Below are positions 34,543 through 43,396 of a DNA stretch of 64,000 bases, piece after piece; position 1 is the first letter of the stretch, and every line of letters begins with the position of its first letter. Where the stretch lies: positions 1,612,001-1,676,000 of the forward strand of contig OZ253486.1 of assembly GCA_965261925.1 (NCBI GenBank). Direction: 5' to 3'. A program made the position numbers and the translations under genes. The DNA is from Bin87 sp965261925. Lineage in GTDB: Bacteria > Chloroflexota > Dehalococcoidia > Lucifugimonadales > UBA3495. Under the pieces are notes generated by a model, which searched no databases, was not told the origin of the DNA, and saw only the letters and a list, made by a program, of their open reading frames with translations.

Positions 34543-36402
34543 CTACGGCGCGACGTCAAATTGGACCTCGGCAACCTTGCGACCTCCCTCGTACACATAA
34601 ACCCAATAGCGTCCCGGGGCCCAACCTAGCGGAGCCGTCGGGCCCACCGACAGCCATTGAGTGCCGCCGATGTGCTGGGGTTGCACCATTACCGGCACGG
34701 AACGGCGCCCGTTGGTAAAACCGTCTTCGAAATACTCAACCACCTCCAGCGTCAGATCCTGCGAGCCGCCGGACAGGGCGTAGGTGTACTCCAGCGTCAG
34801 GTACACCCACCCGTCAACATCGGACGCTGAAAAACTCTCCACGGGTGGGCCATCGGTGGTCAGTGCTACGTGGGCCTGGTCGATGCGCCCGTTGATTTCC
34901 GGCAGGTTAGGATCCACGGGCGAGGGGTCCGGTACTCCTGGCGCCGCTCTGCTGGCCCGACCCCGGTACCATTGGTCCCAGATGTGCTCCAGGTCCGGCT
35001 GCATCAACATGCCGCCGGCTCGGATCCACTCCACGCGGATGTCGGTTTCCGTAAAGTCTCGCTGCGACGGATAGGACGGATCTTCAGCTATCTGCGCATA
35101 CAGTTCCCGCCAGCCTTGGAGGAACCGCTCCTCTCCCAGTTTGCGGTACAGAGCCAGCAGCAGCCGCTCGCCGAGGTAATAATTGCACCGCCACAGGCCT
35201 GGATCAGCCTGGGCTTCCTCCGCGTTGTCGGGCGTCCGCAGTTCCAGCTCGCTTATGGTCGATGCCCCGTCGCAAGGAAAGTTGGTCGACTCTATCCGAG
35301 CGCCGGTGGTGACGTGCCGCGCGTAGGAGGCCGCGAAATCAGCTCCCCCTTCCGCGTGCCATACCGGTTGCACGTAAAGGTAGTAATGGGCGATCTCGTG
35401 AAAAACGGCGTGCGGAGCAAAATCAGGCTTGAGATTTGAATCAATCTCCGGCAACAGCGTGATGTGGGTCTGATAATTCGTGCCCGCGGCTACCCCGGCA
35501 ACGTAGTCGGTGACGTGTATGACGATTGCCGGAGTTGGAAATGGCGCGTCGAACATCCCTTCGAAGACCGATACCGCAGTTTGGGCTACGCCCATAACCG
35601 GAGAACCCGCGGGGGCAGCGCCCGATCGCACGATGGCGATCGGGATGATAGATCCGTTCCGGTTGGTGGTGGCTCCCAGTTCGACGCTGAGAATGCCCGG
35701 GTTTGCGACTATGTCGTCGAACTCGGACGAAAGGAACCTGGACCGTTCGTAGAGCACGGCCACTATCGCCGCTTCGGCCACGGTCAGGCCGTCACGGAAC
35801 CAGGCGGCGCCGGTTAGCTGCGCCAGACGCTCCGGCCTGTCCTGCGCCATCCGCTGTAGTGAAAGCAGCGCCGGCAGATCCGTCGGCCGCAGGTCTGCTC
35901 TCAACGCATGCGAGTCCAGTAACGTGGTCAGGGTCTCCGGCGCGTCGATGCCAATGTTGACCATGCGCTCGGCGGCGTTGAACTCATCAGTCGTCTGCAA
36001 ACCGTCAGCGATCCAGCTGACGCTGCGTATCTGTGCCGCCACGGCTGGGCTCGCTTGTGTCGCGTAGTCCCAATTGCGCGCGTCCGACAGGTGGAACTCG
36101 GATGCAGCGATAGTCATTGTAGGTGTTTGGCCCGGTATCGGCGTGGTCGAAGTGGGCGCCGCGACCGCCGCCGCTGGAGTATCGTCTGGCAGCGCGGTGG
36201 GCTTGGCGGTACCCTGTGATGGGATTGTTGAAGGCGTAGCGTCGGATTCCTGGGAGGCGGCAACCCGAGCCAGGGCTGCATCGATGGTCGCCTGTAGGTC
36301 GACGCCGGGAGGTTCGCTTGCGGGGGAGTCTCCAAAGAAACAACCGACAGTGAACATTGTCACCATCGCACTAACAACTAACCAGGCCGGTGCGTATCGC
36401 AT
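34543..36402 (-). CDS. large lipoprotein with a gluzincin-type zinc protease motif
   Basis: 619 residues. The signal peptide ends in the lipobox MFTVGC (Cys 21), then FFG and a linker with GVDLQATIDAALARVA, similar in layout to the lipoprotein at 3843-4490. A helical region (about 120-240) precedes a protease-like centre: VFHEIAHYYLYV, then WHAEGGADFAASYARH, which is HExxH plus a glutamate in the downstream helix, as in gluzincin metallopeptidases. A beta-rich domain at about 510-619 ends the protein. It is probably a surface-anchored zinc protease, but activity is unproven. The -10 TATACT lies only about 10 bp before the ATG, suggesting a leaderless mRNA. Confidence 0.75.
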   Translation of the reverse strand: MRYAPAWLVVSAMVTMFTVGCFFGDSPASEPPGVDLQATIDAALARVAASQESDATPSTIPSQGTAKPTALPDDTPAAAVAAPTSTTPIPGQTPTMTIAASEFHLSDARNWDYATQASPAVAAQIRSVSWIADGLQTTDEFNAAERMVNIGIDAPETLTTLLDSHALRADLRPTDLPALLSLQRMAQDRPERLAQLTGAAWFRDGLTVAEAAIVAVLYERSRFLSSEFDDIVANPGILSVELGATTNRNGSIIPIAIVRSGAAPAGSPVMGVAQTAVSVFEGMFDAPFPTPAIVIHVTDYVAGVAAGTNYQTHITLLPEIDSNLKPDFAPHAVFHEIAHYYLYVQPVWHAEGGADFAASYARHVTTGARIESTNFPCDGASTISELELRTPDNAEEAQADPGLWRCNYYLGERLLLALYRKLGEERFLQGWRELYAQIAEDPSYPSQRDFTETDIRVEWIRAGGMLMQPDLEHIWDQWYRGRASRAAPGVPDPSPVDPNLPEINGRIDQAHVALTTDGPPVESFSASDVDGWVYLTLEYTYALSGGSQDLTLEVVEYFEDGFTNGRRSVPVMVQPQHIGGTQWLSVGPTAPLGWAPGRYWVYVYEGGRKVAEVQFDVAP

Positions 36403-36409
36403 GATTCAA

Positions 36410-36415
36410 AGTATA
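36410..36415 (-). promoter_or_regulatory. -10 box close to the lipoprotein ATG (possible leaderless transcript)
   Basis: On the minus strand TATACT lies about 7 bases upstream of ATG 36402 and no ribosome site is present. A start point the usual 6-8 bases downstream of the box would fall at or next to the ATG. Confidence 0.4.
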
Positions 36416-36448
36416 GAGTTCGACGCAGCCATTCGCCATCCGGTGCGC

Positions 36449-36454
36449 TATAAT
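36449..36454 (+). promoter_or_regulatory. -10 box for the SDR gene
   Basis: TATAAT followed by CGC, 54 bp before ATG 36508. Divergent from the lipoprotein promoter 34 bp away. Confidence 0.5.
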
Positions 36455-36507
36455 CGCCGCCACGAGTTTGGACCGATCACCGAATTTCTACCGGGAGACT
36501 TGCAGAC

Positions 36508-37260
36508 ATGGGCAAACTGGACGGCAGAGTAGCATTGATCACCGGCTCAGGCCGGAACATCGGCCGGGCCACCGCGTTGATGATGGCTGCGGAAGGAGCC
36601 AACATTGTAGTCAACGCTCGCAGCAACCGCGATGAAGCGGAAGCGACCGCGGCGGCCGTGGAGGAACTGGGTGTCAAGGCTTTGCCCGTTCTTGCTGACG
36701 TCTCCCAAAAGGACCAGGTCGACGCCATGATTGACGCGGCAATGTCCACCTTCGGACGCATCGACATTCTGGTGAATAACGCCGCGATCCGACCACACAA
36801 GCCGTTCACCGAACTTACCCTGGAGGACTGGGAATACGTTCGTGGCGTGGTCCTGGATGGCTCCTTCTACACGACCCACGGCGTGATCCAGCAGATGGTG
36901 GACAACAACTTCGGGAGGATTGTATTCCTCACCGGTGACGGGGCCTTTCGCGGTGGTCCCCAGCGCGCTCATGTCTCAGCAGCCAAAATGGGAATGGTGG
37001 GAATGGCCCGCAGCCTGGCCTCCGAGTTCGCCGGGAACAACATCCGCGTCAACGTCGTATCGCCGGGAAGCATCGACACCAGCCGTGCCAACCCCGAGTG
37101 GTATGCCGGCCGGGTCCCCGACTCCTCGGGAATTCCCCTGCAAAGACAGGGCAAACCCGAGGAGATAGCCTCTACGGTGACCTTCCTTTGCACCGACGAC
37201 GGCGGTTTCATCACCGGCCAGACCATACACGTCAATGGCGGGCAGGGATATTTCGGCTGA
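36508..37260 (+). CDS. short-chain dehydrogenase/reductase with degenerate catalytic site
   Basis: A 250-residue Rossmann-fold SDR. The cofactor motif TGSGRNIG (12-19) and NNAA (90-93) are intact, as is the family ending GQTIHVNGGQGY. The catalytic positions are not: YxxxK reads VSAAK (Val 156, Lys 160) and the Ser 13 residues earlier is Gly 143. It thus keeps nucleotide binding and the lysine but lacks both the general acid and its helper serine. It may be a non-reducing SDR, a regulatory protein, or use another residue such as His 155. Monocistronic. Confidence 0.88.
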   Translation: MGKLDGRVALITGSGRNIGRATALMMAAEGANIVVNARSNRDEAEATAAAVEELGVKALPVLADVSQKDQVDAMIDAAMSTFGRIDILVNNAAIRPHKPFTELTLEDWEYVRGVVLDGSFYTTHGVIQQMVDNNFGRIVFLTGDGAFRGGPQRAHVSAAKMGMVGMARSLASEFAGNNIRVNVVSPGSIDTSRANPEWYAGRVPDSSGIPLQRQGKPEEIASTVTFLCTDDGGFITGQTIHVNGGQGYFG

Positions 37261-37704
37261 TCGTCCCGACTTGCCACTCCGACCGCCATCGACCTTTCCG
37301 GATTCATTCAGCACTCTCTCCGGCGGTCCGGTCGTGCGTTGAACGAATCTTGGGCAAGTCACGACTCGACGGGATAGGTGTTGGACGTTAGCTTTCACGG
37401 TGGCGAGGCCCCACCACGGCGAAACCGAGGCGCGCGCAATTTGTCGTTGCTGCGAGGATTGACCGGGCAGTCGATTAAGAATCATGGCCGTCCAGTTTCG
37501 GTACAAACAAAACGCAAGCGCACCGGGTGGGGCATGGATTTCCTGCGGCGCATACCGTTCGACTGAACCGGGACTGACTGGTCGGACACTCCGTTCCGCC
37601 CAGCAACGGGTGAAGCGCAATAGAAGCGGGGGCCCGGTCAGCAGGGTCGCCCGCCAGCAAACATACAAAAACGGCTCCAATTGGAGCCGTTTCATCGTTT
37701 TCAT
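37261..37704. other. 444-bp gap between the SDR gene and tRNA-Gly
   Basis: No gene seen. The only clear element is the terminator at 37669-37692 belonging to the minus-strand tRNA. Open frames that cross the gap and run through the tRNA are treated as spurious. Confidence 0.5.
37664..37692 (-). terminator. terminator of tRNA-Gly
   Basis: A perfect 24-bp palindrome (AAACGGCTCC / GGAGCCGTTT around AATT); on the minus strand it runs into a TTTTTG tract. It lies 13 bp past the CCA end. Confidence 0.85.
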
Positions 37705-37779
37705 TGGAGCGGAAGACGGGATTCGAACCCGCGACCTTCTCCTTGGCAAGGAGACGCTCTACCACTGAGCCACTTCCGC
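37705..37779 (-). tRNA. tRNA-Gly (anticodon GCC)
   Basis: On the minus strand the acceptor arms GCGGAAG and CTTCCGC pair, the D arm is GCTC-AGTGGTA-GAGC, the anticodon arm TCTCC/GGAGA encloses TTGCCAA, and the T arm GCGGG-TTCGAAT-CCCGT is canonical. The discriminator T is followed by an encoded CCA (37705-37707). The GCC anticodon reads GGC/GGT. It has its own terminator. Confidence 0.96.
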
Positions 37780-38048
37780 CGAACGTGCGGATGCAGGTTA
37801 ATCGTAACATAGGCCCGGAACCGATGTAAAGGAATCGCGCCCGTTCATCGCGTCCCCAGCAGACCGCTCTGCCACTCCCGACCTTCCGGATCAACCGGAA
37901 CCGAACGAGCATATTGTGAACCCGCGAACCCTCGCCAAACCGTCACTATCTACAGCCTGATGCGCTAGAATGTCGGTGGTTTGATGGCCGGATGGGGACC
38001 CGCCCCGCCGTTGCTGTCAGCACGATTTCGAATTGGGAGGCATCAAGC

Positions 38049-38417
38049 ATGGTGTTTGTTCGCATCTATACCGGCGAGGACGGCCAGACTCATTTTGAAG
38101 ACTTGGATCTGTCCGGAAACCGCGCCATTCACAGCGGAATGCAGGTGACGCCGGGCGTTAATTTCCGGCGATTCGATCCCGGTTATTTCTCAGACTGGCA
38201 CACCGCTCCTCGCCGACAGTATGTAATCACGCTGGCCGGGGAAATGGAGGTTGGGATTGGTGACGGCACCAAGCGCCGCTTCGGGGCCGGCGATGTGTTG
38301 TTGGCCGACGACCTGACCGGTCAGGGTCACACCACGGCCGTGGTTGGCGACCAGCCGCGCGTTTCGGTCACGATTCCCCTCACCCTATGGTCGCCCTGGC
38401 TGCCGGCAGACCAATAG
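38049..38417 (+). CDS. cupin-domain protein
   Basis: A 122-residue single-domain cupin. The pattern FDPGYFSDWHTAPRRQYVI is a cupin motif 1 variant (GxxxxWHxxxxxQ) and RFGAGDVLLADDLTGQGHTT is motif 2. Metal ligands would be His, Gln and the later His. Function unknown: such small cupins may be enzymes or binding proteins. ATG 38049 follows GGGAGG; a TAGAAT -10 box lies at 37966-37971. Confidence 0.8.
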   Translation: MVFVRIYTGEDGQTHFEDLDLSGNRAIHSGMQVTPGVNFRRFDPGYFSDWHTAPRRQYVITLAGEMEVGIGDGTKRRFGAGDVLLADDLTGQGHTTAVVGDQPRVSVTIPLTLWSPWLPADQ

Positions 38418-38438
38418 TCTGCCGAGCCATTTCGGATG

Positions 38439-39431
38439 CTAGGCCGGCGCGTTTGCGCGAATGATCTGTTTCGCCGTCGCGCCGGCGTTCGGGCCGGATA
38501 CCCGGGGAGCGATGATCGGCAGGGTCAGTCCGGCTTCGCGATATTCGGCCAGCCTCTCCCGCTTGGCGCCTGGATCGGTAGGCAGCGACATGCGGTTGAT
38601 CAGGCCTTCCGGCACGAGACTTTCGGCCAAGGACACATCGCCCTCGCGCCACGCCCGGCGCACTTCCTCAACCTCGTCCGCGAACCCTGCCTCGGCCATC
38701 AGCCGACGATACCTGGGGAACCGGCCGGCGTAGGTCGCCGCCACCCGGCGCATCCCGCCGTCGTCAGCGCCCGGCGCGGCCACGGAGACCAGGGTCGCCA
38801 CCTCGACGGTTTCCGGAGAAACCCCGGCTCGCGCCGCACCGGTAGCGATGTGCTTGCTGGCCGTTCGCGCGTGTTCGGGCGTGCACCAGGTGAGCAGCAC
38901 ACCCTGGCTGATTTCCCCGGCGATCTCGAGCATCTTGGGGAAAACTGCGGCCAGGTAGATGGGCATTTCCGGCCGGAACGTCGGGAAGTGCAGGTCGAAG
39001 GTTCCGATGCTGATCGCCTCCCCCTGGTAGTTGGTCACCGCGCCGTCGCGCAGCAGGCGGCGCACGATATCCACCGTGTCGCGGACTCTAGGGATGGGGC
39101 CGGAAAATTCCAGGCCGTGTTCGGGCTCCACCTGTACCTTGTGGCTGCTGCCCAGGCCCAGGATGAAGCGGCCGCCGGAAAAATGATCCACGCACGCCGC
39201 CGCCATCGCGATGGTGGGTGCACTGCGAACGTAGACGCTGCTGATGCTGGTGCCCAGGCGTATCCGCGACGTCGCCAGCGCGCACGCGGTCAGGATGGAA
39301 AATTGGTCGCCCCCGTGGCCCTCGGCGACCCATGCGGAATCGTAGCCGAGTTCCTCCGCCAACTGAACGCAGTCCACGATTTCGGGCGGCGTCATGCCGC
39401 CTCCGGCAAAGGCTACGCCGATACGGTCCAT
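38439..39431 (-). CDS. LLM-class flavin-dependent oxidoreductase
   Basis: 330-residue luciferase-like monooxygenase or F420-dependent oxidoreductase. Family blocks: MDRIGVAFAGGGMTPPE, LAEELGYDSAWVAEGHGGDQF, TSISSVYVRSAPTIAMAA, FSGGRFILGLGSSHK and MPIYLAAVFPKMLEIAGEI. The GLGSSHKV segment with a preceding GRF is typical of the F420-type branch. It is the last gene of a five-gene minus-strand run (42347-43396 down to here) and so shares a pathway with another LLM enzyme, a hydroxyacid dehydrogenase, a quinone-reductase-like enzyme and a methyltransferase. Confidence 0.87.
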   Translation of the reverse strand: MDRIGVAFAGGGMTPPEIVDCVQLAEELGYDSAWVAEGHGGDQFSILTACALATSRIRLGTSISSVYVRSAPTIAMAAACVDHFSGGRFILGLGSSHKVQVEPEHGLEFSGPIPRVRDTVDIVRRLLRDGAVTNYQGEAISIGTFDLHFPTFRPEMPIYLAAVFPKMLEIAGEISQGVLLTWCTPEHARTASKHIATGAARAGVSPETVEVATLVSVAAPGADDGGMRRVAATYAGRFPRYRRLMAEAGFADEVEEVRRAWREGDVSLAESLVPEGLINRMSLPTDPGAKRERLAEYREAGLTLPIIAPRVSGPNAGATAKQIIRANAPA

Positions 39432-39480
39432 TGGGTGCTCCTGTCCAATTAGGTGCTCCTGTTCAATCCAGTGCTTCTGT

Positions 39481-40320
39481 TCAATCCAAGGGTCGTCCGT
39501 GGGTGGCCCACGTGAGCAGCACGGCGCGCGCGTGGCCGAGCCACCGTGGGCTCAGGTCATCCGGGCCGCGCTCGAATAGCCGGTCGAGGTTGTCAGCGAC
39601 TTGGCGACGGGTCGGTTCGTCATCCTGTTCCAGTCGGCGCATCGCCAGATCCACGGCCTGTTCTTGGGACAATCCGCCGGCCGTCTCCGGTATCCACCAC
39701 GGCGGTTCATCAACGGGTCGGATCTCCGGCAAAAGGCCCATCTCCCACAGAACGGCGGCCAGTTCGGGTAGCCCGGGCCAGGGAGGGGGGCGCTCATCGA
39801 AAAGGACTCGTCGCAACTCGTTGTCCATATCGCCGGGGGTGGGTCGCCAGATCGATATGATCACTCTCCGGGCTGCGGCATTGTGCAGCTTGGCGAGGAA
39901 CGGGACGATGTCGCGCACGAAATAGGTGACGTCCGACGTGACCGCCACGTCTCCCGTTTCGGCGGACTCCATCCACCAATCCGGTGACACCCGCGCGTTG
40001 GAGATGCCCGCCTCGTCGCGAGACGCGACGAATTGGCCCCGCATGCCCTCGGACGGCTCCACCAGCGCCACCTCTCGCACCTGGCCGGCCAACGCCAGTG
40101 ATATGCGTCCTGCGCCGCCGCCAACGTCAAGCAGGACATCCGATGGCCGCAGGTAACCGGCGATTGCGTGGAGACTTTGGTCCCACTCCCGATGGGGATC
40201 CAGGCGAAACATCTCCGCGATGTCCGCCCAGTGGTCGGCTCGGCGGCGATGGTCGGCGAAGCGGTCTGCCGCCAGGGCCGCATCGTGTACCGCGGCGTAT
40301 TGTTCGGCGGCAATACTCAC
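39481..40320 (-). CDS. class I SAM-dependent methyltransferase
   Basis: A Rossmann-fold methyltransferase of 279 residues. The SAM-binding motif I reads VLLDVGGGAGRISLALAG, followed by the acidic end of strand 2 in VALVEPSEGM and a motif near DVAVTSDVTYFV. An N-terminal AADRFADHRRRADHWADI helix suggests a small-molecule enzyme. Its start overlaps the stop of the upstream quinone-oxidoreductase-like gene by 4 bp, showing translational coupling. Substrate unknown. Confidence 0.83.
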   Translation of the reverse strand: MSIAAEQYAAVHDAALAADRFADHRRRADHWADIAEMFRLDPHREWDQSLHAIAGYLRPSDVLLDVGGGAGRISLALAGQVREVALVEPSEGMRGQFVASRDEAGISNARVSPDWWMESAETGDVAVTSDVTYFVRDIVPFLAKLHNAAARRVIISIWRPTPGDMDNELRRVLFDERPPPWPGLPELAAVLWEMGLLPEIRPVDEPPWWIPETAGGLSQEQAVDLAMRRLEQDDEPTRRQVADNLDRLFERGPDDLSPRWLGHARAVLLTWATHGRPLD

Positions 40321-41288
40321 GGGGTCAGGATGACCTTGCCGCGGGTGCCGCGAGAAGCAAGATGCAGGTGGGCGTTGCCCGCCTCTGACATCGGGATCAC
40401 CCGGTCAACAATCAGTTTTAGCCGCCCGTCGATAGTCATGGGGATGAGGTCGTCCATCGCGCCCTGGTGGTCGAGAGAGCCGATGGGCGACCGGCCCATG
40501 CTGAACCCGATGACCGTGCGGTTGACGGTCGTGATGTCGCCGGCCGCCAGGTTGGCCGGCTGGCCGCTGGCGTTGCCATAGCTGACCACCCGCCCGTACG
40601 AGGCCACGCAACGCACCGACTTTTCGAGCACCGGGCCCCCCACGCACTCCAGCACCAGCGCCACGCCCCGGCCGTCAGTCAGGTCTTTCACCTCGTCCTC
40701 GAAATCCGCCTCCGTATAGTTGATGGTCACGTCGGCGCCCAGGGAACGGCAGAGGTCCAGCTTGTCCTGGGTCGAGGCGGTCGCCACCACCCTCGCCCCC
40801 CATTCCTTGGCCAACTGGATGGCGACGGTCCCAACGCCGGACGCCCCGGCCTGGATCAGGACCGTGTCGCCGGGTTGCATGCCGCCGCGGCTCTTCAGAA
40901 TGTGGTACGACGTGAGAAATGTGATTGGCATGCCGCCGGCGTGAACCGGGTCAATGCCCTCCGGATACGGGAAAACGAAGTTGTGATTGACGGCGACGTA
41001 TTCCGCCTGGCCCTGCGGCCCCATCGCCATGACCCGTTGTCCCACCGCCAGGCGGCCCTCGGTGACGTCGGAACCCAACGCCCTGATGGTTCCCGCCGCT
41101 TCCAACCCCAGCGTGGCCGGCAGGTCGGGACCGGGGTAGTTTCCCTGGCGGCGCATGATGTCGGCGTAATTGACGCCGGCCGCGTCCACCTTGATCAGTA
41201 CCTGATGCGGGCTCGGCGTTGGCTCTGGCGTGTCCTTCCACTCGAGGACCTCGACACTGCCGTATTCTTCGATGCGCAAGGCTTTCAT
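40317..41288 (-). CDS. zinc-free alcohol dehydrogenase/quinone oxidoreductase (MDR family)
   Basis: Medium-chain dehydrogenase/reductase of 323 residues in the quinone oxidoreductase branch. Markers are VDAAGVNYADIMRRQGNYPG at the N-terminus, LGLEAAGTI, VLIQAGASGVGTVAIQLAKEWGARVVAT for NADPH binding, and DGRGVALVLECVGG. The cysteine ligands of zinc-binding alcohol dehydrogenases are absent. The C-terminus contains IPMSEAGNAHLHLASRGTRGKVIL. Third in the five-gene run, coupled to the methyltransferase. Confidence 0.9.
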   Translation of the reverse strand: MKALRIEEYGSVEVLEWKDTPEPTPSPHQVLIKVDAAGVNYADIMRRQGNYPGPDLPATLGLEAAGTIRALGSDVTEGRLAVGQRVMAMGPQGQAEYVAVNHNFVFPYPEGIDPVHAGGMPITFLTSYHILKSRGGMQPGDTVLIQAGASGVGTVAIQLAKEWGARVVATASTQDKLDLCRSLGADVTINYTEADFEDEVKDLTDGRGVALVLECVGGPVLEKSVRCVASYGRVVSYGNASGQPANLAAGDITTVNRTVIGFSMGRSPIGSLDHQGAMDDLIPMTIDGRLKLIVDRVIPMSEAGNAHLHLASRGTRGKVILTP

Positions 41289-41316
41289 TGGGGGTTCTCC
41301 TGTTGGGCGGCCGGTA

Positions 41317-42306
41317 TCAGGCCGGCCCGCGCAGATTGGACGATTGCAGCACGTCGGGGTTGATCACCCGAATTGCCTCGCCGGATGCGAAAGCCCGGAT
41401 GTTCTCGACCACGCCGGAGTAAAAGGCGCGGTACCCCACCTGGGTAACGTAACCCACGTGAGGTGTGACTAGGGTGTTGTCCAAGGTCAGCAAGGGATGG
41501 TCAACCGGTAGCGGCTCCACGTCGAAGGTGTCCAGCGCGGCGCCTCCGATTGCTCGCCTTTGGAGCGCGTCTACCATCGCCGCCTCGTCCACGATGGGGC
41601 CACGGGAGATGTTCACCAGGATCGCCGACGACTTCATCAGGCCAATCTCGTGGGCGCCCACCAGGCCGCGCGTGCGGTCGCTCAGGCGAACGTGTACGGA
41701 CACCACGTCGCCATCGGCGAACAGCGTGTCTTTGTCGACCAGGGTGGCGTTGCACTCCGCGGCTCGTTCGGGAGTGAGGTTCTGGCTCCACGCGATGACC
41801 CGCATATCGAAAGCGTTGCCGACGCGAGCCACCAACGAGCCGATGTGCCCCAGCCCCAATAGCGCTAACGTCTTGCCCTGTAGGCTGGCACCCACGTGGA
41901 TGCCCCACTTCCCCTGGTCGCGCGTGGCCCGGTCTTCCTCGGCAATGCGGCGCATCAGCCCGATGATCAGGCCCCAGGTCAGTTCGGTGGGACCTTCGCC
42001 TTCGCCCGGCGTCCCGCACACCGTGATCCCCAGGTCGGTGGCCGCGTCGGTGTCGAATGACGCGTTGCGCGCACCGGTGGTTATCAGGCAGCGCAGCGCG
42101 GGCAATCGTTCCAGCAGCGACCGGGGAAAGGCGGTCCGTTCCCGCATGCCCATGACGATGTCGAAATCCGACAAGCGCGTCGCCAACGCACCCTCATCGG
42201 CCAGATGATCACTGAAAAAGGTGACCTCTGTGCCCTGAGCCAGGCTGGACCAGTCGGCCATGCTTGAGGCAACGCTCTGATAGTCATCGAGGATGGCAAC
42301 TTTCAT
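41317..42306 (-). CDS. D-2-hydroxyacid dehydrogenase
   Basis: NAD-dependent 2-hydroxyacid dehydrogenase, 329 residues. N-terminal MKVAILDDYQ, the cofactor-binding GLGHIGSLVARVGNAF near residue 155, arginine in VNISRGPIVDEAAMVDAL, catalytic aspartate and glutamate region TFDVEPLPVDHPLLTLDN, and histidine in LVTPHVGYVTQ. ATG 42306 is taken; GTG 42318 is possible. It would interconvert a 2-oxo acid and a D-2-hydroxy acid. Second in the minus-strand run. Confidence 0.9.
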   Translation of the reverse strand: MKVAILDDYQSVASSMADWSSLAQGTEVTFFSDHLADEGALATRLSDFDIVMGMRERTAFPRSLLERLPALRCLITTGARNASFDTDAATDLGITVCGTPGEGEGPTELTWGLIIGLMRRIAEEDRATRDQGKWGIHVGASLQGKTLALLGLGHIGSLVARVGNAFDMRVIAWSQNLTPERAAECNATLVDKDTLFADGDVVSVHVRLSDRTRGLVGAHEIGLMKSSAILVNISRGPIVDEAAMVDALQRRAIGGAALDTFDVEPLPVDHPLLTLDNTLVTPHVGYVTQVGYRAFYSGVVENIRAFASGEAIRVINPDVLQSSNLRGPA

Positions 42307-42346
42307 GGTTTTGGTCACCTCACCAGTTCAATTGCGCCGGCTTGGG

Positions 42347-43396
42347 TCACTTGAATGCCGGCATTACTTTCTCGGTCAGCAGGCGGAGGTTTCGGACGAC
42401 CACGTCATGCGGGATCAGGCCCCCCGCGTTGAGTTCCGCCACGACGCCATTCAGCCCGAGCTCTTCCCGCAGTTCAGTGAAACGGTCAACCAGACCGGCG
42501 GGGGTGCCAAACGCCACCTTGGTGGCAAGGATGTCGTCGTATGACAGTGCGGACAACCGATCGCCCCGTTGGTCGCGCAGCTCGGTCGCCTGGATGCCGG
42601 CTGAGCCGGAGTCCGCGGCATACAGCCGACCCATGCGGCCAAAATAGGCTTGGATGCTTTCGAAGGGTTCTTCGATCGCGCCGGTTTCGGTCAGGCCCAC
42701 GTAGACGGGAACGCGCAAAGAAACATCCCCGTTGCCGGGATGTCCGGCCGCTTGCCACGCCGCACGGTATTGGTCAAGGTTGTCACGGAGTTCCGGAATG
42801 TCCATGCCGCGCAGGCCCACGAAAATCGGGTAACCGTCGGCGCCGGCCCGGGGAAAAGTCTCGGCGGTGGTGGCAGCCATGCGAAAAGGCGGATGGGGAC
42901 GCTGGTACGGCAACGGCGCCACCGTGGCGTTGGTCACCTGGTAGTAGCTGCCGTCGTAGGAAAAAGGCTCACCTTTCCAGGCTTGCAAGATGATGTCCAG
43001 GGCCTCACGAAAGCGATCTCGGCTCTCGTTGTACGGCACCCCGTAGATGTCATACGACCGCGCAAATCCGCTCCGCCCGATGCCGAAATCGAACCGGCCC
43101 TCGCTGATCTGATCGACGGTGGCGACTTCCTCGGCGATCCGCAGGGGGTTGTTCAGCGGAAGCACGTAAACTGCCATGCCGATGCGCAGCCGGCGTGTCC
43201 GCGTCGCGATGCTGCTCGCGATCGTGATCGGAGACGAGAGCACCGACCGGTCGGGGGTGAAATGCATTTCGGCCAGCCAGGCCCCGTCCAAGCCACATTC
43301 TTCGGCCGTGTCGACCAGTTCAAACCCTTCTGAAAACGCCGCCGCCTGGTTCCCACCCGGCCGGGTTTCGAACTGCATGAACATGCCAAAATGCAT
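42347..43396 (-). CDS. LLM-class flavin-dependent oxidoreductase (luciferase-like)
   Basis: 349 residues with the FMN-dependent alkanal-monooxygenase-like layout. Start MHFGMFMQFETRPGG, then ECGLDGAWLAEMHFTPDRS, AVYVLPLNNPLRIAEEVATVD, SEGRFDFGIGRSGF, PHPPFRMAATTAETFPRAG and a C-terminal VAFGTPAGLVDRFTELREELG. The open frame continues 55 codons upstream, but ATG 43396 fits the family and has AGAGGA upstream. First gene of the five-gene run, hence the likely initial oxygenase of that pathway. Confidence 0.88.
   Translation of the reverse strand: MHFGMFMQFETRPGGNQAAAFSEGFELVDTAEECGLDGAWLAEMHFTPDRSVLSSPITIASSIATRTRRLRIGMAVYVLPLNNPLRIAEEVATVDQISEGRFDFGIGRSGFARSYDIYGVPYNESRDRFREALDIILQAWKGEPFSYDGSYYQVTNATVAPLPYQRPHPPFRMAATTAETFPRAGADGYPIFVGLRGMDIPELRDNLDQYRAAWQAAGHPGNGDVSLRVPVYVGLTETGAIEEPFESIQAYFGRMGRLYAADSGSAGIQATELRDQRGDRLSALSYDDILATKVAFGTPAGLVDRFTELREELGLNGVVAELNAGGLIPHDVVVRNLRLLTEKVMPAFK

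Noticed and set aside
36976..37749. Minus-strand frame crossing the SDR gene and tRNA-Gly
   Set aside because: Overlaps a certain tRNA and a certain gene; composition is that of a shadow.
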